Positions 9,923 through 19,726 of a stretch of DNA of 64,000 nt are shown piece by piece (the first letter of the stretch is position 1; each line of letters begins with the position of its first letter). Where the stretch lies: the NCBI GenBank assembly GCA_903832055.1, contig CAILAC010000016.1:1-64000 (forward strand). Direction: 5' to 3'. This DNA comes from an uncultured Acidobacteriota bacterium. Its GTDB lineage: Bacteria; Acidobacteriota; Terriglobia; Terriglobales; Acidobacteriaceae. The notes under the pieces are model-generated. The model worked only from the letters and a program-made list of their open reading frames with translations. It had not been told where the DNA came from and ran no database searches. The position numbers and the translations under genes were made by a program.

Positions 9923-11908
9923 CTAGTTTCCCGGTGAGGCTGCGGCGGGAGGCGCAATCTTCAGCACCAGTTGCTGTTGATCCGCAGTTGCCGCCTTTTG
10001 ATAAAAATCGCGAAGCGATGCATAGTCCGCAGCCGGCAGCAGAGTAAAGCCGCGTACAAGGCTCCGCTTGACCGTGATACTGGTTCCTGCGACCGTCGAT
10101 TTGATTGAAAACAATGCCCGCCCAGTCCACGGAATGGACGTATCGGCCGGAGCGCTCTCAACGCTGTAACCTTCGGGTACGTGGTAGGTCACATCATCCT
10201 GAACAGTGCTTGCGTACTCCATGTCCACCGGAGTCGAACGGTTCTCAACGGCCACAAATGGATGCTTGGAGCGAGATTCGAAAAACACGCCTGGCAGAAA
10301 GACGCGCTTGCCCGTAACCGTACCGATGTTGCCCGAGATTTTCACAATTCCCATGAGAAGGGATTTGTAATCATCCAGCCCAATAAAATGATCAAATTCA
10401 GCATTCACGCCCTCGGGAACCAGGCCGTGCATGTGCTCGTTGAACTGCTTCTTGACCTCGCCCTCGTCATTTTCGAGTGCCAGGTGACGCCACTTCAGCG
10501 CTTCAGGTCCGTTCATCGAGGGGCGCACAATGCCGCTCACCGCGCCGTCGCGCGCGATTGTCAAATCTGCAGCGCGCGACGTAAGCCCCTCTTTGTACGG
10601 AACCGCAGGGGTTGTTCCAAAAACTGCCTCCTTGTCGCTCTGGCGCAATCCGTCGGTGAGCGCGTGGCGCCAATCGAGTTGGCCGAAGGGTGCAAATTTC
10701 GTGCCGGGATCGACCACCGTTTCTTTGTCCGCAATGGTGACAATAGCCAGCAGATCATCCAGTTGGCCCATTGAGAGAAAGTAAGGATTGAATAGCTCGC
10801 GATCTCGATTGCAGACCGCAAAGGCGTGCGCCTTCAGCCCAGCGGCCCGAGCCATCGCGATGTAGAGCAACGCCATCTCATCGCTTGAACCGCTCTTCAG
10901 CTTCCACACATCTTCGGCGTCCTTGGCCTCCTTGAGATGAAAATGCTTCATCTCAACCGACGACTTGCGCCGCGAATAGTCTGTATTGTCAAGCACCATC
11001 ACCGCGTCATAAATCTTGCGCGCCTTGACCTCTTCGCTATCGCCAGCGGCAACAATCGAAGAGACTGCTTCTCTCAAACCTTTGCTCGGGTTCGCAAAGT
11101 GATCAATGTCCTTTGACCACCGCTCCCCTTCCTTCTTCCAGAACTCGTCTTTGGACACGTAAGGGGTGTAGTAAAACTTCACCTGCTCAATCAATGCCCC
11201 GATTGGAGGCATGTAATCGTCCTGGGGCAGAGCCAGAATATCGTTCATATCGAGCGAATAGCGATCAGAATTCTTTTCGTAGACGATCTTTGTGGTCGCT
11301 GGCAACATCGTGCTGTAGAGAAGCTTGCTGGCGACGTCACCGCGGCTATTCGTCACATTACCCATGTATTTGTAGGGCACAAAGGAATAGTGCGCCTTGC
11401 GCACAAAATAGGGCTGCTGCAACTCCCAGTTTGGCGAGGAAAGAGAGTTGTCGTCATACCGCATCGACCATTGATATTCCAGAATGCTGCCGACCTCCAC
11501 GCTGGGCAAGGTAAAGACGATCCGGTTGATCTGTGTGCCTTGACCTTTCCGCTCCACCAGGTCGGTCGGCTTCACGTCGAGCGGAATAATCGTGCCATCG
11601 GCATGAACGGTGCGGGCTTTGATGTCCTTGATTTCAAAACTGTTGCGCTGGTAAGGCACCTCGACAGTCGCCAGTTCCTTACCCTTTTCCGTGAGCACCT
11701 TGATGCGCGCGTGAAACATGTGAACGTGCAGGTTGTCATCCACCGTTTCTTCACGGTAAAGGTAGATGGCTGAGGCTCCGGGAGCCTTGGGCTCAGCAGT
11801 CATCGAGAGTTCTTCGCTCGTCGGCGGTTGAAACTGCGCAAACAGTGATGCAGGAACAACAAAGGTCGTGACAGCAACAAACGCAAGACCACAAAAGCGG
11901 ATCCGCAT
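9923..11908 (-). CDS. DUF3857/transglutaminase-like exported protein, paralog with Ser in place of Cys
   Basis: 661 residues from the ATG at 11906-11908, which has AAGGAG five bases upstream and opens a clear signal peptide (MRIRFCGLAFVAVTTFVVPA). The frame is open 49 codons further upstream but without a signal sequence. Domain order matches the downstream gene: DUF3857, transglutaminase-like core, beta-sandwich. The position of the catalytic cysteine reads GSSDEMALLY (residues 340-349), so Cys appears replaced by Ser. This copy may be catalytically dead, or use serine. It is the promoter-proximal gene of the pair. Confidence 0.88.
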   Translation of the reverse strand: MRIRFCGLAFVAVTTFVVPASLFAQFQPPTSEELSMTAEPKAPGASAIYLYREETVDDNLHVHMFHARIKVLTEKGKELATVEVPYQRNSFEIKDIKARTVHADGTIIPLDVKPTDLVERKGQGTQINRIVFTLPSVEVGSILEYQWSMRYDDNSLSSPNWELQQPYFVRKAHYSFVPYKYMGNVTNSRGDVASKLLYSTMLPATTKIVYEKNSDRYSLDMNDILALPQDDYMPPIGALIEQVKFYYTPYVSKDEFWKKEGERWSKDIDHFANPSKGLREAVSSIVAAGDSEEVKARKIYDAVMVLDNTDYSRRKSSVEMKHFHLKEAKDAEDVWKLKSGSSDEMALLYIAMARAAGLKAHAFAVCNRDRELFNPYFLSMGQLDDLLAIVTIADKETVVDPGTKFAPFGQLDWRHALTDGLRQSDKEAVFGTTPAVPYKEGLTSRAADLTIARDGAVSGIVRPSMNGPEALKWRHLALENDEGEVKKQFNEHMHGLVPEGVNAEFDHFIGLDDYKSLLMGIVKISGNIGTVTGKRVFLPGVFFESRSKHPFVAVENRSTPVDMEYASTVQDDVTYHVPEGYSVESAPADTSIPWTGRALFSIKSTVAGTSITVKRSLVRGFTLLPAADYASLRDFYQKAATADQQQLVLKIAPPAAASPGN

Positions 11909-12065
11909 GAAGACTCCTTGAAGATAAAAACAAACGAATGCTTGCGCATCAACCCCTTGGTGCTGCACAAACATCGCAAATTCAAGGCTGATTGCTACGC
12001 CAAAACTACCCCCTAACCCGGCTAAATGCAAGGAAGATAAGATTAAACACTGCAAAGCTATCGAC

Positions 12066-12086
12066 GACGTATATGAGGACGTATAT
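12066..12086. repeat. Short direct repeat upstream of the DUF3857 operon
   Basis: GACGTATAT occurs twice, at 12066-12074 and 12078-12086, twelve bases apart. It lies about 160 bp upstream of the first DUF3857 gene. One turn-spaced repeats like this can be activator sites, but nothing else supports that here. Confidence 0.35.
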
Positions 12087-12187
12087 AGAGATAAGTAATC
12101 TTTTGAACTTATGTTTACTACTGTCTCAATAACCCTCCAGCTCCGCCAGCAGAGAATCCTGTCAGAGCAATTCTTTCCGCATCCCGC

Positions 12188-12751
12188 TCAGACCGCGACT
12201 TTAATCCCGCTGCCCCGCCCAAACCGCTCCGGCAACTGCGCCAGAAGCTTTCCCGGCCACATCAAAAAGCTCAGTACCAGCCGCGGCATCCGGCGGAAGT
12301 CCTCCACCAGCGAACCGCTGCGCTCCCCGGTGAGAAACGTCCCGTGCCGCATCACATGGCGGTGAAACAGGGCCGAAAGCAGCGTAAAGACGCACACGCT
12401 CACGAGCGCCCTTTGCGGCATCGGCGCGCCAACCGCAAGGTGCAGCAACAAATCCGCAAGTTGCGACAGCCCAGGCACCCCAACCACAATCATCAGGTCG
12501 CCAAACCGGCGATGGCGTGCGCCAAGCGCCACCTGCTGCAATCCGGCCCAAAGACCAGCTGTGAAGACGACATAGACCATCTCAACCGCAATCACTGCCA
12601 GTCCATTCCTCAGTGCTCCCACCATCATCGTTCCGTGCATCATGGCGATCGCGTACACCATCGATCGCACGACTGCGCTCATCAGGGCACATTTCCAGTT
12701 CCAGCAGGCAAGGGGCGAAAAGCTCTTGTCGGGCACCAAAGCAGGCGTCAT
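12188..12751 (-). CDS. Hypothetical membrane protein
   Basis: 187 residues with four or five hydrophobic stretches (about 22-40, 45-75, 84-110, 115-130) and basic patches between them (GARHRRFGD, FHRHVMRHG). I recognise no family and no catalytic motif. Length, codon use and membrane topology look like a real gene rather than a chance frame. It stands alone, downstream of nothing on the same strand and divergent from the permease. Function unknown. Confidence 0.6.
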   Translation of the reverse strand: MTPALVPDKSFSPLACWNWKCALMSAVVRSMVYAIAMMHGTMMVGALRNGLAVIAVEMVYVVFTAGLWAGLQQVALGARHRRFGDLMIVVGVPGLSQLADLLLHLAVGAPMPQRALVSVCVFTLLSALFHRHVMRHGTFLTGERSGSLVEDFRRMPRLVLSFLMWPGKLLAQLPERFGRGSGIKVAV

Positions 12752-12963
12752 ACCTCTATGGTGCCCACCGATTGTTCCAGCAGGATGAACGCCATGTAAG
12801 TTCTTCCATCCCTGTCGTTACCTTCCCGTAACCAGTCGGATTCCATCCCAAATCCTCAAATGAAAACGCATCCTTCGCTGCTCGTGAATCAGTCTGCTCT
12901 GGCTGTCCGCCGAAATTGCTTGGGGAATTCGCGGGTGTGTGGTTTGCTTAGGTTTATCCAACT

Positions 12964-14271
12964 ATGCTGATACGGCTTGAACGCTATTTTGAATTTTCCC
13001 GACTGGGCACCAACTGGCGCACCGAAGTTCTGGCCGGGGTGACTACGTTCCTGACCATGGCGTATATCGTGGTGGTCAATCCATCCATTCTCGAAAAGAC
13101 CGGCATGCCCCTTCCGGCCGTCACTGCGGCAACCTGTCTTTCCGCCGCCTTTGGCTCCATCCTGATGGGCATCATCGCCCGCTACCCCATCGCACTCGCG
13201 CCAGGGATGGGGCTGAACGCTTACTTCACCTACACCGTTTGCCTGCGCATGGGCATTCCCTGGCAGACGGCGCTGGGAGCAGTGTTCCTCTCCGGAATGG
13301 TCTTCCTGCTGTTGACGGCCTTTGGAATACGGCAGCTGATTCTGAAGGCCATCCCCCAGGATCTTTACGCCGCCGTCGCCTGCGGCATCGGCCTGTTCAT
13401 TGCCTTCATCGGTCTCTCCAAGGCTGGTCTGGTGGTACAGAATCCTGTCACACTCGTGCAGTTGGGCAACATCAAAGATCCGACTACTGCCCTTGCACTC
13501 CTTGGGCTGGGTCTGATGGTGGCTCTCGAAATCTGGAAGGTCAAAGGCTCCATCCTCATCGGGGTCCTGACCGTGACGGCCGCGGCCTGGGGCATGGGAT
13601 TGACCCACTTCACCCGCGCCGAGGGCGGCGTCGCCAGTTTGACGGCTACCGCGTTCAAACTGGATATTCCAGGCGCACTTCGAGTAGGCCTGGTCGAGAT
13701 CGTCTTTGTTTTCTTCTTCGTTGACCTCTTTGACAACCTCGGGACGCTGGTCGCTGTGACCAAGCGCGCCGGGTTGCAGGCCGCCGACCACTCCATACCG
13801 CGGCTCAACCGCATCCTCTTCGCCGATGCGTTGGCCACGGTCGCAGGCTCTCTCACCGGCACTTCCACCGTGACCAGTTACGTCGAATCCACTGCAGGCG
13901 TCGCCGCCGGTGGCCGCAGCGGCATCACTGCGATCGTCACGGGGCTGCTGTTTCTGGTCGCCATGGTAGCCGCGCCCTTCATCGGGATTGTGCCTGCAGC
14001 CGCGACAGCGCCTGCGCTCATCCTCGTCGGCTCGATGATGATGACGACAGTGACAGAGATTCGCTGGACCGACCCGCTTGTCGCAGTACCGGCATTTCTC
14101 ACCCTGATACTGATTCCGCTCACCTATTCCATCGCCAACGGACTGGGTTTTGGCATCATTTCCTGGGCAGTTTTGCACCTTGCAGCAGGCAAGTTGACCC
14201 GCAAGGATTGGTTGCTGTATCTGTTAGCAGCACTGTTTCTTATCCGGTTTCTGTATCTCTCTGCCAGCTGA
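12964..14271 (+). CDS. NCS2-family purine permease (AzgA/PbuG-like)
   Basis: 435 residues of an integral membrane transporter with about 12-14 helices. The opening FEFSRLGTNWRTEVLAGVTTFLTMAYI and the segments ALAPGMGLNAYFTY and FFFVDLFDNLGTLVAV are typical of the AzgA/PbuG group of nucleobase:cation symporters, which take up adenine, guanine or hypoxanthine. It could complement the exported nucleoside hydrolase at 4-5 kb functionally, although the genes are not linked. The opposite strand is open for 429 codons, but this is a shadow. Confidence 0.93.
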   Translation: MLIRLERYFEFSRLGTNWRTEVLAGVTTFLTMAYIVVVNPSILEKTGMPLPAVTAATCLSAAFGSILMGIIARYPIALAPGMGLNAYFTYTVCLRMGIPWQTALGAVFLSGMVFLLLTAFGIRQLILKAIPQDLYAAVACGIGLFIAFIGLSKAGLVVQNPVTLVQLGNIKDPTTALALLGLGLMVALEIWKVKGSILIGVLTVTAAAWGMGLTHFTRAEGGVASLTATAFKLDIPGALRVGLVEIVFVFFFVDLFDNLGTLVAVTKRAGLQAADHSIPRLNRILFADALATVAGSLTGTSTVTSYVESTAGVAAGGRSGITAIVTGLLFLVAMVAAPFIGIVPAAATAPALILVGSMMMTTVTEIRWTDPLVAVPAFLTLILIPLTYSIANGLGFGIISWAVLHLAAGKLTRKDWLLYLLAALFLIRFLYLSAS

Positions 14272-14435
14272 ACTTCATCGGTTGTGCAGATGGCGGTGCG
14301 GAAAATGGTTCGGCGGCGGCGCGATTGAAAGCAGGCAGTTAAACTGGGTGGACAGGCAGACGTAATATAAAGACGGAGCAGGCGAAACGGATGTTGGGAA
14401 CGGTTTCTGAAATGCCCTCTCCCGAGGGAAGCAAG

Positions 14436-15170
14436 ATGGGACGAATTCGGCTTAAGCTGCCGATGCTGGCAGTCGGAGCGGCGGTGAGCCTCGCAGGCTC
14501 GTTGCTGCTGGCTGGATGCCAGAATGTGTCGGGCTACACGCCGGTGAGCCTGGCGCGCATCATCGATGCTTCCTACAATGCCCCCGCAATCAACGTTTCA
14601 GTCGAAGGCACGCTGCTCGCGGCCAATATTGGACAGGGCAGTATCACCATCTACGGCGGATTTGCTCCCTCCCGCAATGCCGTCGTCAAGGTGACGGCAA
14701 CCTCGAGCACCACGCCGCTGGTGACTGCAAATGCAACACTCGTCGCCAACAAGAGCCAATCGGTGCTGATTACTGACGTCAATGCCCAGTACCAGGTAAA
14801 CGTCCTCGAAGATCAATCGACGCCCGCACCCAGCGGCCACTCTGAATTCCGCCTCTTGAATCAGGCGCCTTCCACCGGGCCCGTTGACGTCTACTTTGTC
14901 ACTGGAACGTCGGCGACGATCTATGCGATCGCCAAACCAGTGATTACCTCGCTCGCCGTTGGCGCGACCTCTGGCTACGTGACCATTCCGTCGTCCACGC
15001 TCTACATGGTCATTGCGCCGGCTGGAACGACCCTTACGATTACCGGCACCACAATCTACTCCTCTGGCGTATTGCCTCTGGTCGGTGGCGAAGTGCGAAC
15101 GGTGCTCATCGTTGACCCTGTTCTGGTTTCGCAGCCAGTGCAGGTTTACATGGCCAAAGATGTGAACTAA
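14436..15170 (+). CDS. DUF4397-domain lipoprotein
   Basis: 244 residues from the ATG at 14436, which has GAGG eight bases upstream and gives a normal-length lipoprotein signal ending in the lipobox LLAGC. The ATG at 14391 is a possible earlier start. After the lipid-anchored cysteine come two beta-rich repeats of the DUF4397 type (NAPAINVSVEG, TGPVDVYFVTG), found in cell-surface proteins of unknown role. It is likely anchored in the outer membrane or periplasm. It sits alone between the permease and a spacer. Confidence 0.8.
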   Translation: MGRIRLKLPMLAVGAAVSLAGSLLLAGCQNVSGYTPVSLARIIDASYNAPAINVSVEGTLLAANIGQGSITIYGGFAPSRNAVVKVTATSSTTPLVTANATLVANKSQSVLITDVNAQYQVNVLEDQSTPAPSGHSEFRLLNQAPSTGPVDVYFVTGTSATIYAIAKPVITSLAVGATSGYVTIPSSTLYMVIAPAGTTLTITGTTIYSSGVLPLVGGEVRTVLIVDPVLVSQPVQVYMAKDVN

Positions 15171-15610
15171 GCCTTCCTGATTCTGCAAATCCCTGCCAAA
15201 GTCCTCCCGCTCTCCAGATAAAGCTGCAAATTGTCAGCGATTCAACAAAGGGGGGGGGGGTGTTTTTTGCAAAAACTCCGCATAACTTGTTGATTCTTCT
15301 TGCCTTAGCATGGTGGTTACCATGCGGATTTTGTGCCACTTTTGATCGCAAAACTGCGACTTCGCACAAGGGAACCGGGGGCAATCGAATTTGAAGAATC
15401 GGACATTTGTATTCTGTTTGCGAAGCACGAAGGACTTGAAGCAAGAGTCCGTTGGGGACTTGAACACTCTCAAATGTTCAAAGGCACCCATTTCTGGATT
15501 GATTGGCGTGCTCCATCCGGGTTAGACCGAGCCCTGATTGTCATGCACCCATTGGCATGGTACGCCTGTCGTGAATAAATATCGGCAACCCAAGGGCAAT
15601 TCAAGGGCAA
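15171..15610. other. Convergent spacer with G11 tract and perfect hairpin
   Basis: About 440 bp between two converging genes. It holds an uninterrupted run of eleven G (15250-15260) and a perfect 7-bp hairpin GCATGGT/ACCATGC (15308-15325, loop GGTT). Three short open frames cross it (15234-15491 and 15106-15444 minus, 15333-15578 plus), but none has a recognisable domain or convincing ribosome-binding site. The hairpin lacks a T-run, so I do not call it a terminator. Confidence 0.5.
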
Positions 15611-17475
15611 TCATGGCTTCAGCACAAGGAATGAAACTCCATAGCCGTTCAGCGTGACGGGCATTCTTGACGCAGGCGGCAAAAAGAGGGGAAGCGGGCC
15701 GCTGGTGGCGCTGGTGCTGGCATCCAGAGTAATCTGTGTCGCCGCCGAAAAGCTGCCCAGACCCGAGAGATCGACGATCACAGTCCTCGGGTCGCCGCTA
15801 CCGTTGTTGTCAGAGGCAGCGTGGACAGCGCGGTCTACCACCATGACCACCACCTGACCATCAGCATTCCGCGTTGCCAGCGTCTCGGTGGATGATGAAT
15901 CGGTCACATCCTGATTCAATATCTCCAGTTCCGGGTCTGTTGGTCCGGCAGGATAAAGCTCGGTGAGCGTTTCATCCACCCAGTAGCTCAGGTAGGTGTT
16001 GTTGCTGCCATCGACCTCGCCATACTGCTGATCTGCCGCATAGGCCCAGTGATAGAGGGCCTGGTTGCCCGCCTTGCCCAGTTCAGCGAAAACATACGGC
16101 CGCCACGCGGCAAAAAACGCGCTGGTGCCGCGCTTGTCCGTGACAAAGGTCTGGCTGGGATTGCAGGCACTCTTGCCGTTGTTGTTGTAATCGGCGTTGA
16201 CGTTGTTTTCCGTTACCCAGACTGGCACTCCGGCGAGGTCGGGGCGTTTGCTCAGCTCAGCGTAAAAGTAGTTCACGTTTGCCACGAACTGCGGAATGGA
16301 GCTGAACAGGCTCTGGTCGCTGTCCGATTGATTGCAACTGCTGTAGAAATGCGTGGAGATGATGTCCATCTGCGCAGTGACACCGCCTGAGCCGACCGGA
16401 GCCAAAAACGTTGGCAGATGCTGCATCGGGTCGCCCGCATCTCCGCTGCCCAGACCGAAATCAGAAAACTCCAGCGCGGAGAGCTTGATCGTCGGGTCGA
16501 CGGCGAGCATGGCAGGAACGACCGTATTGTAGATTTTGACGTAGTCTGCGGCACTCACGCCGTTGATGTTGTACTCATTGAAGATGCCCCACCACGTGAT
16601 GGGATGGGCGCTCGCCGACTGGAAGTGCTTGCCGCCCCAGGTAAATCCGCCCTTGTTGTAGTAGCGAACGAGGTTGGCAGCATACGCCGCAAAGTCGTTC
16701 AGATGGGCCGCAACCTGAAAATGACCGTTGCTGTCGCACATCCAGGCGGGGGCAACCGCGACTTGAAACTCAGGGCTATGGTCGGCCGCGTCGAGCACTG
16801 GCTGCACGGTTTGGTCAAGCAGCTTGAAGTCCCAGTCGGAGGCAAGGCTGGCATTGGCCTTCATCGGAATCGCCTGCGACAGCGCCTGCAGACGGATGTG
16901 TTGGGTACGCAGCGCCGTCAGCGTGTTTTCACGATTGGTCGCCGTGACACCCGTGCCAAAGAAATCTCCCGCCCACTCGGCCACCTGGAATGAAGTCGCC
17001 ATGAACTGCCGGAGCTTTCGTTGATACCCAGCGTCGTATCGACTGAATTGCCCACCTTGGCAACCACAGCGACCACCATCGTGATCGTAGTGGTCGCAGA
17101 ATGCCCGGAGGAGCCTACGGTGACAACGGGTGTGTAGGTTCCGGCAGGCGTGGTGGCACTGGCGGCAAGCGTCAGTTGCCCTGATGGGTTCGATTCAGAG
17201 GCCTTGTAGCTCTGCGAGACGCCTGCGGGCAATCCCGTGACAGCCAGCGTGACGGATTCTGTGGGAGCGACGACTGTGACAGGCAGAGTTGCTGCGGTGC
17301 CGTCCTGAGGCAAAATCACGGTTCCGGCAGGGATGGAAACGGTGAGGTTAACCGGTGGCGCGGTGACACCACCGCCTCCGCCGCAACCGGTCAGCATTGC
17401 CAGCCCCAACGAACCGGCCACGATGACAGTTCGCGCCAAAACGAAGAAAAGATGCCGCTCAAACAAGGGAACCAT
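15611..17475 (-). pseudogene. Glycoside-hydrolase lipoprotein interrupted by a frameshift
   Basis: Two overlapping frames make one gene. The upstream frame starts at ATG 17475 (GAGGG five bases upstream), encodes a lipoprotein signal with lipobox LTGC, then a glycine run and an Ig-like repeat, and reaches NSVDTTLGIN. The downstream frame resumes with LRQFMATSFQVAEWAGDFF and runs as a TIM-barrel glycosidase-like domain to 15611. It holds the likely acid/base in IFNEYN and nucleophile in VTENN. The frames join if one base is restored between about 17012 and 17022 (GAAAG run). This is either a genuine inactivating mutation or a sequencing error. I expect a polysaccharide-cleaving surface enzyme; the exact GH family is uncertain. 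Confidence 0.75.
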
Positions 17476-17644
17476 TTGCGCCCTCAAAACCGGGAGTGGA
17501 CAGAAATACACGCCTTATTAGAACAGCTCACAGTGCCCCTGCATCGCGAGCAGACATATTCGCTCACATTCCTGCTGTCGCAGAAACCTGCCTCAAATCT
17601 CGCCAGCCTGCTGGCCGATGCATATTTGATGACGCAGCTGCATT

Positions 17645-17923
17645 TCAGTTGGGATCGGCTGGCTTCTGGAAGCACGATCTGCATAGCACAGGCCTGCCCT
17701 GATTTGGGCGGAACGGTACAGTCGTTTCAGCGCCACACGAAGCGCATACAGTGCGGGTCTCAGGTCGCGCGCGCGAGCTGGCCACGCGCTTTGCCTTGCA
17801 CTCCTTACAACGCTTGGGATCGTTTTCAAACTGCTTCAGTTTGAAAAAGAGCTGCTCATCCGCGGTAAAGAAAAACTCGTTTCCACAATCGACACACTTC
17901 AGGACCCTATCGGAGTATTCCAT
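17645..17923 (-). CDS. CxxC-x17-CxxC zinc-ribbon protein
   Basis: 92 residues with two zinc-binding modules: CVDCG with CKEC (C10, C13, C39, C42 region), then CASC-x17-CRSC counted exactly in the sequence. This is the CxxC-x17-CxxC domain family of small bacterial zinc-ribbon proteins whose function is not established. It may bind RNA or other proteins. It stands alone, with rpsU some 385 bp away on the same strand. Confidence 0.85.
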   Translation of the reverse strand: MEYSDRVLKCVDCGNEFFFTADEQLFFKLKQFENDPKRCKECKAKRVASSRARPETRTVCASCGAETTVPFRPNQGRPVLCRSCFQKPADPN

Positions 17924-18308
17924 TTCCGGCTTTCTGAAACAGGCGAGAGCAGAAGCCGCACAAAAACGAGTGACAGCTCGTTAGCCGAACGCCAGAATCA
18001 CATGCATGATGTCAAGATCGGGGCCCGAGCCGCACCAGAATGAATGGCGGCGATTCCAGGGTCTGCGCTGATTTGGCAGGCCGGAATGATTCATCGCGCT
18101 TTTTGAGGGGTTGCGCGATGGGTTAAAAGGTCAGTCGTGTAAATGCTGCAATCTGACTTCGTATCGTGATTATCTTCTCAGGCAGAAACTCGAACCTGAG
18201 GGAAACCGAATTCCCGGCCACTTTACTCTGTAGCCGGGAACATGAGTCGGATGCAGCGTTGCTCTTTCAATTGCAAACAACTCTGGACCTTCCAGAGCCA
18301 AATTGCAA
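17924..18308. other. Spacer downstream of rpsU containing three hairpins
   Basis: No gene was recognised in this 385-bp stretch. In its rpsU-proximal half there are three consecutive inverted repeats: CTCAGG/CCTGAG (18177-18200), TTCCCGGC/GCCGGGAA (18211-18240) and CTCTGGA/TCCAGAG (18281-18297). The last is probably the rpsU terminator. The others are unexplained and could be a processed 3' end or a small RNA. Confidence 0.45.
18281..18297 (-). terminator. Possible rpsU terminator
   Basis: A perfect 7-bp stem (CTCTGGA/TCCAGAG) with a 3-base loop lies just after the rpsU stop. On the minus strand it is followed by TTGTTTG, a modest T-rich tail. Confidence 0.5.
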
Positions 18309-18506
18309 CTAGTCTTGCTCTTTACGAGCCTTCTTACGATTCCGCTTGCGCGCCAGTGCTTCCTTGACGCGACGCTTCTCACCGGGCTTCAGGTAGTAGG
18401 AGTGACGTTTGACTTCCTTGATGATGTCTTCCTGCTGAACCTTCCGCTTAAACCGACGGAGCGCATTCTCAAGCGGCTCGCCTTCTTGTACGCGAACCTC
18501 TGCCAA
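18309..18506 (-). CDS. rpsU: 30S ribosomal protein S21
   Basis: 65 residues, starting MAEVRVQEGEPLENALRRFK and ending in a strongly basic tail (ARKRNRKKARKEQD), as expected for S21. This small subunit protein sits near the anti-Shine-Dalgarno region and aids initiation. It is a single gene here, not linked to dnaG/rpoD as in some bacteria. Confidence 0.95.
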   Translation of the reverse strand: MAEVRVQEGEPLENALRRFKRKVQQEDIIKEVKRHSYYLKPGEKRRVKEALARKRNRKKARKEQD

Positions 18507-18747
18507 AGTAGTAACACCCCCTAACCCGCCAAATGGCTTCTCTCAGAATACGGGATTTTTGTGTTTTCTGCGAATCGAGGCCGCCGGGTATCTTGCCAAC
18601 TTTCTTGCAGAGCCTGAAGCAGCCATCGCACGGTATAATCCGCTGAAAGCAAACCCGGTATGCAGGGATTGCCATCAGGGGCAGCCCCGGCTCCAACTTG
18701 CCAAGAATCAACTGCGAGACGGGCAAGCCTGGGTAATGAGGATAGAG

Positions 18748-19713
18748 ATGGATCGAAGGAACTTTTTGGCTGGAACAATCAGCGCAGCAGTGGTTTCAAG
18801 GGCGTCATGGGGATCGGCGTTATCCGGGTTCGGCGGCTCAGGAGGCGCAGCACCTGCATCTCCAGCCCCCCTCAAGCCAATGGCCATCGGATTGATGATC
18901 TCCCCGGCAAACGGGCCAGAACAGGTGATTGCGCGCGTCAAGAGCATGGGGATGACCAACTGCTTCCTTTCGCTTGACGGCTACATCGGCAAATTCAGCA
19001 AGGAGCTGGCAGCAGAAATCGGCGGACTGCTGGAAAAATATGGCATTACCGCGACCAGCGCCGAGGTTGTGGGGCCGGGCCGCCTTGTGTGGGACTTTCA
19101 GGATGGGCCCTCCACCATCGGCCTGGTGCCCAAAGCCAGCCGCACTGCGCGCATGGACGCGCTCAAGCAGACCTCAGACTTTGCCAAAATGCTCGGGATT
19201 CCGCACATTCAGACCCATTGCGGCTTCATCCCTGAGAACCCCAAAGACCAGGCCTACGAAGAGACGGTGCTGGCAATTCGAGAGCTGGCAAAGCACTGCG
19301 CCGGCAATGGCCAGGAATTTCTCATGGAAACCGGGCAGGAAACGCCCACAGCCATGCTCCGGGCCATCAAGGACGTCGACCAGCCCAACCTCGGCGTTGG
19401 CCTCGACACCGCCAACGTGATTCTCTACGGCAAGGCCAATCCCTCTGATGCCCTCGACATCATCGGACCCTACGTGCGCAGCATTCACGCGAAGGATGGC
19501 AAGTGGCCGACCAACCCCATGCTGCTTGGAGAAGAGGTGCTCATCGGCACCGGGGTCGTCGACTTTACCACGGTCTTCACCAAGCTGCACAAGCTCGGCT
19601 ATACGGGCGCTGTGACCATTGAGCGAGAAACCTCAGGGCCCCAGCAGATTGAAGACGTCAAGGCAGAAAAGGTGTACCTCGAACGCATCATTTCAAAAAT
19701 TCAACAGGCATAA
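18748..19713 (+). CDS. Tat-exported sugar phosphate isomerase/epimerase-like protein
   Basis: 321 residues from the ATG at 18748 (GAGG six bases upstream), which opens a twin-arginine signal, MDRRNFLAGTISAAVVS. The frame is open further upstream but that part reads like non-coding sequence. The body is an AP-endonuclease-2-like TIM barrel (GITATSAEVVGPG, IQTHCGFIPEN, GVGLDTANVIL, GAVTIERE), with metal ligands in the family expected among these Glu, Asp and His residues. It is followed after 13 bp by a Gfo/Idh oxidoreductase, so the pair probably modify the same sugar outside the cytoplasm. Confidence 0.87.
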   Translation: MDRRNFLAGTISAAVVSRASWGSALSGFGGSGGAAPASPAPLKPMAIGLMISPANGPEQVIARVKSMGMTNCFLSLDGYIGKFSKELAAEIGGLLEKYGITATSAEVVGPGRLVWDFQDGPSTIGLVPKASRTARMDALKQTSDFAKMLGIPHIQTHCGFIPENPKDQAYEETVLAIRELAKHCAGNGQEFLMETGQETPTAMLRAIKDVDQPNLGVGLDTANVILYGKANPSDALDIIGPYVRSIHAKDGKWPTNPMLLGEEVLIGTGVVDFTTVFTKLHKLGYTGAVTIERETSGPQQIEDVKAEKVYLERIISKIQQA

Positions 19714-19726
19714 AGGGATAGCGACG

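Noticed and set aside
12889-14178. A 429-codon open frame on the minus strand
   Set aside because: It is fully antisense to a convincing permease, has low-complexity charged sequence and no domain; it is a shadow of GC-rich codon use.
15333-15578. 81-codon frame in the 15.2-15.6 kb spacer
   Set aside because: No ribosome-binding site, domain or supporting context.
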